Assembly (NCBI GenBank): GCA_030834765.1
Contig: JAUQXG010000072.1
Location: 1-13,129, forward strand
Length of the DNA stretch: 13,129 nucleotides
Direction: 5' to 3'
Source of the DNA: Lutispora sp.
Lineage (GTDB): Bacteria > Bacillota > Clostridia > Lutisporales > Lutisporaceae
The notes below the pieces were generated by a model. The model saw nothing but the letters and a program-made list of their open reading frames with translations, was not told the DNA's origin and did not search any database. The position numbers were made by a program, and so were the translations under genes. This document shows positions 7,983 to 13,129 of the stretch, piece by piece. The first letter of the stretch is position 1. Each line of letters opens with the position of its first letter.

Positions 7983-8579
7983 GTGAAAGTAGGAAGGAAT
8001 AATAAATGTCCATGTGGTAGTGGAAATAAATATAAGAATTGCTGTATGAATAAAGAGCAGAAGCCGTATTTCATACTAACTAAAGAGGTCTATGAAAGGG
8101 ATTTCTTACCTGTATATAATTTAGAAAAGTGTAGGCCAAAAACTTTCCTTGAGTTCGAGGTTGTCTTACCGTTCCATATACCTATGTATATAAGTAAGAC
8201 AGTTATATTAGGATCTGAACAAGGGTATTTCAGTTTTAGATTTGATATGGTAACAACAAATGAATCTTATAGATATCCGTTAGGTGAGGAACTACCAATA
8301 TTAAAGATTCATAAAACTAAAATGCACATGATGGTAGCAGTTGATTTAGAATATGGGACATTCCTTGAGGATACAGAATGGTATTATAATGACTATTTTG
8401 ACATGCTACTTGAAGAATTAAATAAGATAGTGTTGAGCTATATGATAGCGAAGAAAGATGATGATTGCCATTACGTAACTAAAGAAATGTTACCTGCATC
8501 AATACTAGTAAGGTCAACAAATATAGAAACATGGGAAAACAATATGGGTTTATTCATGCTACATATCATGTACCTATAG
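7983..8579 (+). CDS. SEC-C zinc-motif protein, 5' part of a gene split by a frameshift
   Basis: The start is placed at GTG 7983, because AGGAGGGGG (about 7970-7978) stands 4-5 bases before it; an upstream in-frame ATG at 7950 has no such site. The product begins with a classic SEC-C motif, VGRNNKCPCGSGNKYKNCC (Cys9, Cys11, Cys20, Cys21), a small zinc-binding module first known from the SecA C-terminus and found in many nucleic-acid-related and stress proteins. About 170 residues follow that I do not recognise, rich in aromatic and beta-type segments (FLEFEVVLPFHIPMYI, YFSFRFDMVT). The frame ends in a non-homologous tail after ETWE. A missing A in the run at 8536-8539 would join it to the frame at 8531. 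It starts 38 bp after the preceding open segment, as in an operon with the caspase gene. Confidence 0.75.
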   Translation: MKVGRNNKCPCGSGNKYKNCCMNKEQKPYFILTKEVYERDFLPVYNLEKCRPKTFLEFEVVLPFHIPMYISKTVILGSEQGYFSFRFDMVTTNESYRYPLGEELPILKIHKTKMHMMVAVDLEYGTFLEDTEWYYNDYFDMLLEELNKIVLSYMIAKKDDDCHYVTKEMLPASILVRSTNIETWENNMGLFMLHIMYL

Positions 8580-9097
8580 AAAAGGAGTCATTATCAGAAG
8601 AAGAAATACAAGAAGTGATGAGGATGCAGTCGATGGTTTTATGGGATTTGAATCCTTTTGTAAGTGGTGAACAATTTGCATATATGGCAAGAAGATATTT
8701 CAAACAAGGATTCTATCTAGAAGCGGTAAACTATGTTCAGACAAGTGTTGAGGTTTTGATAAGAACTTTATTTGAAGAATTGTTGAGGGGCGAAGGTAAG
8801 TCAGATAAAGAAATAGAAGAAAAATTAGAGGATACTGCATTTATGGCAATAATCAAAAAAGAGCTGTCTAGTTATTTGGGCGGTAGTTGGGATGTGACAA
8901 AAGATACAACAGTAGTTGGTAAGTGGTATAAGAATACCTATCAACTTAGAAACAAGGCAACTCATAGGGGGAGAATACCAACTTTTCAAGAAGCTGATGA
9001 AGCTATATTTGATGCCACAGAGTTTAGGGCATTTGTTATTGAGAGAATTAAAGCCAATAAAAACAAATATCCGAAGTTGAATGAGTATTTTGTATAG
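8531..9097 (+). CDS. HEPN-like domain, 3' part of the frameshifted SEC-C gene
   Basis: This frame continues the SEC-C protein after the frameshift: ...STNIETWE plus KQYGFIHATYHVPIEKE gives one smooth protein of about 371 aa. The C-terminal 140 residues are helical, with FYLEAVNYVQTSVEVLIRTL, a flexible charged segment, and YQLRNKATHRG near the end. R-N-K-A-T-H (Arg codon 8948, His codon 8963) matches the R-X4-6-H motif of HEPN ribonucleases and HEPN-like toxins, which cut RNA during abortive infection or toxin-antitoxin action. ATG 8531 has no ribosome binding site, so independent translation is unlikely. The joined protein would be a zinc-motif sensor or binding module fused to an RNase-like effector, next to a caspase-like protein. 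The HEPN call rests on this motif and helix pattern only. Confidence 0.7.
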   Translation: MGKQYGFIHATYHVPIEKESLSEEEIQEVMRMQSMVLWDLNPFVSGEQFAYMARRYFKQGFYLEAVNYVQTSVEVLIRTLFEELLRGEGKSDKEIEEKLEDTAFMAIIKKELSSYLGGSWDVTKDTTVVGKWYKNTYQLRNKATHRGRIPTFQEADEAIFDATEFRAFVIERIKANKNKYPKLNEYFV

Positions 9098-9265
9098 TGT
9101 GGTGATCAAGTGCTAGGGGTAGTCTATCAAAGATTCCTTTCTTTCTAAAGAAATTCAAAATAAAGCACAGTGAACTGCATCATAAGTAATAGAGACTTGG
9201 TCATGAGTTGAAGAACACAATTTTTACAAAAATTGTTCCATAATCGTACAAAACAGCCAATATCC
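9098..9265. other. Intergenic DNA with two perfect dyads
   Basis: No gene is seen. Two tight inverted repeats occur: TTTCTTT 9138-9144 with AAAGAAA 9147-9153, and ACAATTTTT 9217-9225 with AAAAATTGT 9228-9236. The loops are only 2 nt, so as RNA hairpins they would have to open by a pair or more. The second could act as a weak terminator in either direction after the SEC-C gene. Confidence 0.35.
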
Positions 9266-9380
9266 CATTATATTTATTAATAGAAAACTTTTTAATTCTT
9301 CTATTAACCTATCGGGCTTTGAATAAGATTTCATGATGATAGTTTGTGGGGATATGTTTTGAAATAGTAGTACCGTTGAG
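9266..9380 (+). repeat. Imperfect ~115-bp direct repeat, copy 2
   Basis: Partner of the copy at 4897-5012, with the same orientation and the same junction: it ends in TACCGTTGAGA and then enters rumA remnant 3. The distance between the GTTGAGA cores (about 5007 and 9375) is 4.37 kb and encloses the HNH remnant, the caspase gene and the SEC-C/HEPN gene. This fits one cargo unit between two att-like ends, or two related elements side by side. Confidence 0.75.
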
Positions 9381-9422
9381 AGTATAGTTCTGATGACGAA
9401 TTGTGGTTTAAAGGAAAAATGA
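9363..9422 (+). pseudogene. rumA: rumA/rlmD 3'-end remnant 3 (att-like junction, type B)
   Basis: The frame reads N-S-S-T-V-E-S-I-V-L-M-T-N-C-G-L-K-E-K and stops at TGA 9420. VESIVLM corresponds to the C-terminal motif of RumA/RlmD (E. coli has LESMVLFSR), here with a short tail unlike those of remnants 1 and 2. An in-frame TGA at 9360 and the repeat in front show that no methyltransferase body is attached. The shared GTTGAGA core suggests the same insertion event type as remnant 2. Confidence 0.6.
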
Positions 9423-9468
9423 AACGGGTCGGCCACTGTATATAGTGGTTTTGAAGCAAAAAATAAAT

Positions 9469-9511
9469 AAAAATCGGGTCAAAAAAAGTGCATTTTTGGC
9501 CCGATTTTTTT
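9469..9511. terminator. Strong bidirectional terminator
   Basis: AAAAATCGGGTCAAAAA (9469-9485) pairs with TTTTTGGCCCGATTTTT (9493-9509) as a 17-bp stem with one G-U pair. T-runs on the plus side and, on the minus strand, further T-rich sequence follow. It can stop plus-strand transcription leaving the caspase module and minus-strand transcription coming from the MerR gene. A smaller dyad, CCACT/AGTGG at 9433-9448, lies just in front. Confidence 0.8.
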
Positions 9512-9792
9512 GAGGCGTTTTATAGATGACATAGAGATTTTGCGGATGACAGGTGGAAAAATGAAATCCTCAGAACTGCAAGATATGCACTCCAATTAGT
9601 CGCTTGGATTCCCAATTCTGTCCACTGCGGGCAGACTGGCGCCTGTTCTGCCACGTAATGCGCGACTTCGGCCATCCGTTGTTAGTACGTACTGCTACAG
9701 CTTCGAAAACACCTCGCAATTCTTCTCGGGTTTTAAATACTTTATAAAGCAGTCTTGACTGGGTCAATAGAAAGATATTGGTTGATATCATT
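9512..9792. other. GC-richer patch without a clear gene
   Basis: The middle of this stretch (about 9600-9720) is distinctly richer in G and C than the DNA on either side. On the minus strand two overlapping frames are open: one of 73 codons (9791 to 9570) whose ATG lies directly after the MerR stop, and one of 51 codons (9675 to 9520). Neither has a ribosome binding site and I recognise neither. It may be a fragment of another gene picked up by transfer. Confidence 0.3.
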
Positions 9793-10338
9793 CTATTTTA
9801 AGATGATTTTCTGTAAAGCTTGTCGTTGTGTCTCATCAACAAGCGGTAGTTGCTTTTGCAGCTTTGACTTCTTTTCTTCTCTAAGGCTATTGTGGAAAGC
9901 TTTCAACTTTTCGACTAGCGCTGGTGTTAAATAATTACTTTCATTCATTTGAATCAACTCCATTATTTTTAATGATTGATCTGCATTTATATTTTGGTTA
10001 AATGACAGCAGTGTTTGAAGCTGCTCAAGTTCACAGCGCAGTTTTTCCTTTAACTTTATCTGCTCATTTATGATTTCTAACTGAGTTTGAACGACGAGCA
10101 TCGGACTATAGTCGGGATTTCCAATAAACTTATAGATTTCATCTAAGGAAAGTCCCAGTTGTTTTAGCGACAATATCTGGTGAAGTTTTGATACATCAGA
10201 CTTTGTGTAAAGCCTATGACTAGCTTCAGTAAATTCAGAGGGCAATAATAGACCTATTTGGTGGTAATGGTGCAGTGTTCTTACTGTAATTCCGCACTGG
10301 CTTGCAAGCTCACCAATTTTCCAAGTAGTTTTTGGCAT
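9793..10338 (-). CDS. MerR-family transcriptional regulator (TipA-like N-terminal half)
   Basis: A 181-aa regulator. Residues 5-73 form the MerR winged helix: WKIGELASQCGITVRTLHHY, the short wing with SHRLYTKSDV, and LKQLGLSLDEI. A long dimerisation coiled coil follows (about 80-115), then a helical tail with NYLTPALVEKLKAFHNSL. The TipA-like relatives usually run to about 240-250 aa, with a drug-binding TipAS domain; here the protein ends early at LQKIILK, so the effector domain is missing or much reduced. GAGGTG stands 7 bases before the start codon, so the start is firm. It is divergent from the MarR/MFS operon. The 19-bp-spacer promoter in front suggests autoregulation. Whether it also controls the efflux gene is open. 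Confidence 0.9.
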   Translation of the reverse strand: MPKTTWKIGELASQCGITVRTLHHYHQIGLLLPSEFTEASHRLYTKSDVSKLHQILSLKQLGLSLDEIYKFIGNPDYSPMLVVQTQLEIINEQIKLKEKLRCELEQLQTLLSFNQNINADQSLKIMELIQMNESNYLTPALVEKLKAFHNSLREEKKSKLQKQLPLVDETQRQALQKIILK

Positions 10339-10379
10339 TCTTTCACCTCGTTTCGTATGAATTGTTTGTCGACAAGTAA

Positions 10380-10410
10380 ATTATACAACTTGACGTTACG
10401 TCAGTTGCAA
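10380..10410 (-). promoter_or_regulatory. MerR-type promoter with 19-bp spacer and dyad operator
   Basis: On the minus strand, TTGCAA (plus 10410-10405) and TATAAT (plus 10385-10380) are separated by 19 bp (plus 10386-10404). The spacer carries the perfect dyad TGACGT-T-ACGTCA, flanked by CAAC and GTTG on the outside. An over-long spacer filled by a dyad is the hallmark of promoters that MerR-family activators realign by DNA distortion. The promoter reads into the MerR gene itself, 42 bp ahead of its start codon. Confidence 0.8.
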
Positions 10411-10484
10411 TAGGATTTTTAATTATTTTAGTAAAATGAAATTCAAGCTAGTTATTGCTCTGTGATGTGTTTTATTACTCGCTA

Positions 10485-10569
10485 TTGACATACAAAGTGG
10501 AGAAGGTTAAAATATAAAATGTTTGGTGATAAATATTTTAATACAGAACTATTTAATTATAAAATATTT
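10485..10569 (+). promoter_or_regulatory. MarR/MFS operon promoter and inverted repeat
   Basis: A consensus TTGACA (10485-10490), a 17-bp spacer and TAAAAT (10508-10513) form a good sigma-A promoter for the MarR gene. Downstream, the 10-bp arms AAATATTTTA (10531-10540) and TAAAATATTT (10560-10569) are a perfect inverted repeat. It could be an operator for the MarR protein or an mRNA hairpin in the leader; its AT-rich arms suit MarR-type binding, but the 19-bp separation is wide for one dimer. Confidence 0.6.
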
Positions 10570-10588
10570 GAGGTTAAAGGAGTAGGAT

Positions 10589-11005
10589 ATGACGGATTAT
10601 GAAAAGTTAATAAAATTATTTTACTATATCTTAAAAAGAATGAAAAAAGAGTGGAACAATCAGCTTCAAGGAATCAATTATTCTCAATATCTTATTTTAA
10701 AAAGCCTGGTTCACTCGGGTCCTCAAAAAGCAGCCCATCTTACTGAAGTGACTCAGCTAACCCCTGGTGCCATTACCAGTGCCACAGATAAACTGGTGGC
10801 GGAGGGTTATACGGAACGTAAGGGGGACAAAGAAGACCGTCGGGTCGTTTACCTGGAAATTACAGAGAAAGGGAAAGAACTCGTAGAATCCCTGGCCCAG
10901 GAGCAAAATAATGTTACGATAAGATTTTTTCAGGGGTTACCAGAGGAAGATATTCAGCACCTCATTCGAATTTACAATAAAATATCGAATAACTTAGAGC
11001 AATAA
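10589..11005 (+). CDS. MarR-family transcriptional regulator
   Basis: A 138-aa winged-helix regulator of normal family length. The recognition region is AAHLTEVTQLTPGAITSATDKLVAEGY (about residues 48-74), and the wing carries RKGDKEDRRVVYLEITEKGKEL (77-98), with the D-x-R-R-V motif typical of MarR proteins. Flanking helices at both ends form the dimer interface. TAAAGGAG stands just before ATG 10589. The efflux gene follows after 54 bp in the same direction, which is the classic arrangement of a MarR repressor and the pump it controls; a drug or phenolic ligand would relieve repression. Regulation of the neighbouring pump is inferred from layout. Confidence 0.93.
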   Translation: MTDYEKLIKLFYYILKRMKKEWNNQLQGINYSQYLILKSLVHSGPQKAAHLTEVTQLTPGAITSATDKLVAEGYTERKGDKEDRRVVYLEITEKGKELVESLAQEQNNVTIRFFQGLPEEDIQHLIRIYNKISNNLEQ

Positions 11006-11059
11006 ACTTACTAATATCATGTAACACATGCATAAAACAATTTAGAGGAGACTATTTAA

Positions 11060-12652
11060 ATGGAGCATTTATCACATCAGCGTAAAGCCACAATCATGGC
11101 TGCAATTATCGCATCCATGTTCTTTTCTTCGATTAATCAAACCATCGTCGGCGTGGCATTACCGCGCATTATTGCCAAGTTGGGCGGGATGGAATATTAT
11201 ACCTGGATCATAACAATCTATCTTTTAACTTCAACAATCTCTACTATTTTAGTAGGTAAACTTTCTGATATTTATGGGCGAAAGTCCTTCATTTTATCAG
11301 GAATTGTGATCTTTATGATCGGGGCGTTTCTTGCCGGCACCTCACAGGATGTCATTCAGTTAATCATTTACAGAGGTATTCAGGGAACCGGTGCTGGGAT
11401 CATCATGGCAACAGCCTTTACAGCAATTGGCGACTTGTTTTCACCTCGTGAAAGAGGTCGGTGGTCGGGAATTATGAGCGCTGTCTTTGGGATGTCAAGT
11501 ATTCTTGGACCGGGTCTTGGGGGATATATTGTAGATCACCTTGAATGGCATTGGGTATTCTGGCTTTTTCTTCCACTTGGATTTCTTGCATTTTTTATGA
11601 TTCTATTTCTCTTTCCCAAAGTGGAGATGCAAAAATCTCAGTCCATTGATTATGCGGGTTCTTTATTACTGACCTTAACCATTGTCCCGATGCTTCTTGC
11701 ATTCTCATGGGCAGGTACAAAATATTCATGGAGTTCCTCTATGATCATTGGACTCTTCGGGATTACCGTTGCAGCGTTGGCGCTCTTTCTCTTTACTGAG
11801 ACAAAGGTAAAAACTCCCGTTCTTCCTTTAGATTTATTTAAAAACAGTGTGGTAACGATTTCTAATATCATCGGCTTCATTATGAATGCAGGTATGATGG
11901 GGGCTCTCATGTATATGCCGTTTTATGTGCAGGGCGTGATGGGGATTTCTCCGACCTATGCCGGTTATGTTACGATGCCTATGTCTATCAGCATGCTTAT
12001 CATGAGTGCTTATGCCGGGCGGCGTATGACGAAGACAGGGAAATACAAAAATATGGCCCTTACGGGAATGGCTATCATGGTATTTGGTATGTTACTGATG
12101 ATCATAATGAAGAGCATCCCTGTTGCAGTGCTCAGTATGATTATTTTCGGCTTCGGTCTTGGACTGGGTATGCCTGTGTTTATGCTGGCTGTGCAAAATG
12201 TGGTTGACTCAAAAGATCTAGGCGTTGCTACAGCCTCGGTTCAATTATTCCGAAATCTTGGCGGAACCATCGGCATCGCAGTTATGGGTACGGTTCTCTC
12301 TACAAGCATAGCTAATAAAATGAATGTTCTTGTTTCCAGCGGAAGTAGATTTAGCGCTTCAGGATTGGAGCCGGAGATGTCTGAAAAGTTGATCCAGTTA
12401 ATGGATCCTCAACTGCTTCTTGATCAATCCAAACTTAATCTAATCCAAAATGGTCTCCCTGAGACGGCTCAACCGGTCTTTACTCAGCTCTTGGAAGCAT
12501 TAAGGCAAGCCTTGGCTGCTTCCTTATCCAATGTATTTCTGGCGGGAACGATTATTCTTGCGGTGGCACTTGTACTTACATTCTTACTTAAGGAGCTGCC
12601 GCTTCGCACTACAGTTCGTAAGGGAAGTAATTCAAGTACAGAATATCAGTGA
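11060..12652 (+). CDS. MFS drug:H+ antiporter, DHA2 (EmrB/QacA-like, 14 TM) family
   Basis: A 530-aa inner-membrane efflux protein of DHA2 length. Motif A is GKLSDIYGRK (66-75), motif B is YRGIQGTGAG (104-113, Arg105), and motif C, the antiporter motif, is GMSSILGPGLGGYIVD (144-159). About 14 hydrophobic helices are visible, with a larger extracellular-type loop around residues 425-480 before the final helix. In TM1 the sequence is INQTIVGVALP; many relatives have Asp where this has Asn26. It should export lipophilic cationic or similar drugs using the proton gradient. GAGGAG at 11045-11050 stands 9 bases before ATG 11060. It is co-transcribed with the MarR gene upstream. Two terminators follow. 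GC content is clearly higher than in modules 1 and 2, which points to a separate origin. Confidence 0.94.
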   Translation: MEHLSHQRKATIMAAIIASMFFSSINQTIVGVALPRIIAKLGGMEYYTWIITIYLLTSTISTILVGKLSDIYGRKSFILSGIVIFMIGAFLAGTSQDVIQLIIYRGIQGTGAGIIMATAFTAIGDLFSPRERGRWSGIMSAVFGMSSILGPGLGGYIVDHLEWHWVFWLFLPLGFLAFFMILFLFPKVEMQKSQSIDYAGSLLLTLTIVPMLLAFSWAGTKYSWSSSMIIGLFGITVAALALFLFTETKVKTPVLPLDLFKNSVVTISNIIGFIMNAGMMGALMYMPFYVQGVMGISPTYAGYVTMPMSISMLIMSAYAGRRMTKTGKYKNMALTGMAIMVFGMLLMIIMKSIPVAVLSMIIFGFGLGLGMPVFMLAVQNVVDSKDLGVATASVQLFRNLGGTIGIAVMGTVLSTSIANKMNVLVSSGSRFSASGLEPEMSEKLIQLMDPQLLLDQSKLNLIQNGLPETAQPVFTQLLEALRQALAASLSNVFLAGTIILAVALVLTFLLKELPLRTTVRKGSNSSTEYQ

Positions 12653-12779
12653 GAACTCGCATCGGACATCTCCTTCAACATGAAGTAATCGTTTTACATT
12701 CCTACTTGATTGAGGAAAAAACTATGAATAAAACAACTATCTACAGCGAAAATTTTTGCTGCAAATAACATGAAAATTG

Positions 12780-12796
12780 ACCTCAAAGAGGTTTTT
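12780..12796 (+). terminator. Small terminator hairpin downstream of the MFS gene
   Basis: ACCTC, loop AAA, GAGGT and then TTTT form a short Rho-independent terminator 127 bp after the MFS stop codon. The stretch between holds no gene. Confidence 0.5.
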
Positions 12797-12808
12797 CGGA
12801 ATACACTC

Positions 12809-12848
12809 TGCCGCTAACGCCCTACCAGGCCCTAGCGGCATCTTTTTT
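12809..12848 (+). terminator. Strong terminator abutting rumA remnant 4
   Basis: TGCCGCTA (12809-12816) pairs perfectly with TAGCGGCA (12833-12840) and is followed by TCTTTTTT. It closes the MarR/MFS operon. The T-run is the first part of the 29-nt sequence shared with 454-482, so hairpin and junction are contiguous. Around 423-460 a weaker hairpin (CCGC/GCGG) plus a run of eight T occupies the equivalent place. Confidence 0.82.
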
Positions 12849-12896
12849 GTATCCTCAAGGCATGTTGAGACAGTAGTATTGATGTCAAGAAGTTAG
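12843..12896 (+). pseudogene. rumA: rumA/rlmD 3'-end remnant 4 (att-like junction, type A)
   Basis: The frame reads V-S-S-R-H-V-E-T-V-V-L-M-S-R-S and stops at TAG 12894. HVETVVLMSR is a near-perfect RumA/RlmD C-terminal end, with a minimal tail like that of E. coli RlmD. The first 29 nt (12843-12871) match 454-482 with two differences. As at the other three sites, no methyltransferase body precedes it. It separates the efflux module from the next gene. Confidence 0.72.
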
Positions 12897-12985
12897 AAAC
12901 AGAAATGCTGAATTATCTACAGGATAGAAACCCAGTTTAATCTTTTCCTCCTTTTGCTGCTTTATAACGAGTAGTAAAATAATTC

Positions 12986-13015
12986 TTGACAAAATAAAGT
13001 CTCTGATTTTATAAT
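12986..13015 (+). promoter_or_regulatory. Sigma-A promoter for the right-edge gene
   Basis: TTGACA at 12986-12991 and TATAAT at 13010-13015, both consensus, are 18 bp apart. The long AT-rich leader of about 90 bp before the start codon leaves room for an operator. Confidence 0.75.
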
Positions 13016-13105
13016 GAAAATATATTCACTCATTAATAAAAACAGTATACTTTCATCTGACTTATTTGATAAATATACGAGAATATAAGAAATGAGGTAG
13101 TATAG

Positions 13106-13129
13106 ATGCCCAGAACCCAAAAACAATTT
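13106..13129 (+). CDS. Start of a gene cut by the window edge, possibly a TetR-family regulator
   Basis: Only eight codons are present, M-P-R-T-Q-K-Q-F. They are preceded by GAGGT (about 13094-13098), at a usable distance, and by a consensus promoter. Many TetR-family regulators of Bacillota begin M-P-R-T-K-E-Q-F/N, so that is the best guess, based on very little sequence. Confidence 0.4.

Noticed and set aside
8531..8545. Programmed ribosomal frameshifting at the four-A run in the SEC-C gene
   Set aside because: There is no X-XXY-YYZ type slippery heptamer with a visible stimulatory structure; a plain indel or sequencing error is simpler.
9224..9436. A 70-codon minus-strand ORF across repeat copy 2
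   Set aside because: It is antisense to the direct repeat and rumA remnant 3, has no ribosome binding site, and there is no matching frame at repeat copy 1.
12872..12940. An alternative frame after rumA remnant 4 (KKLETEMLNYLQDRNPV)
   Set aside because: It is open for only about 20 codons after a TGA, with no ribosome binding site, and is not enough to call a gene or fragment.
1..13129. CRISPR arrays, tRNA genes, and an integrase or transposase
   Set aside because: No regularly spaced short repeats, no tRNA-like cloverleaf sequence and no recombinase motifs were seen on either strand.

Overview
The window looks like an accessory island from a low-GC Bacillota genome (Clostridia or Paenibacillus-type; the genus cannot be called). 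Evidence: AT-rich DNA, strong GGAGG-type ribosome binding sites, TTGACA/TATAAT promoters, Rho-independent terminators, and MerR, MarR and DHA2-type genes of Gram-positive flavour. No integrase, transposase, tRNA, rRNA or CRISPR array was found.

The main structural result is that the DNA is cut into modules by four remnants of the extreme 3' end of a 23S rRNA uracil methyltransferase gene of the rumA/rlmD type. They lie at 454-621, 4995-5132, 9363-9422 and 12843-12896. Each encodes a version of the C-terminal motif H/T-V-E-T/S-x-V-x-L/M and then a different tail and stop. None has a methyltransferase body in front of it. Two share a 29-nt sequence with 2 mismatches. The other two share a roughly 115-bp imperfect direct repeat ending at the same GTTGAGA core. 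The simplest reading is repeated site-specific insertion of cargo elements at a rumA 3' end, comparable in logic to composite SCC islands at rlmH. The right-hand pieces carry replacement gene ends and serve as att-like scars. This is inference; the rumA body and any recombinase would lie outside the window.

Module layout. (0) 1-453: control region of a minus-strand gene starting at the left edge, then non-coding DNA with a terminator. (1) 454-4994: a RhuM-family gene and a 926-aa protein with an N-terminal DUF4062/TIR-like domain and a long helical, HEAT-like C-terminal part, which resembles an anti-phage effector-sensor. (2) 4995-9362: a broken HNH endonuclease gene, a 600-aa caspase-like peptidase with an intact His/Cys pair, a small in-frame open segment after its stop, and a SEC-C zinc motif to HEPN-like RNase protein split by a single-base frameshift. 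This module is very AT-rich and looks like a nucleic-acid or stress-triggered suicide system, partly decayed. (3) 9363-12842: a large bidirectional terminator, a GC-richer patch of unclear origin, a divergent MerR regulator with a 19-bp-spacer promoter, and a MarR plus 14-TM DHA2 efflux operon, clearly less AT-rich than module 2. (4) 12843-13129: the fourth scar, then a sigma-A promoter and the first 8 codons of a gene resembling a TetR-family regulator.

Modules 1 and 2 therefore look like exchangeable defence cargo and module 3 like drug-efflux cargo. Several genes carry inactivating lesions, so the island is old or relaxed in parts.
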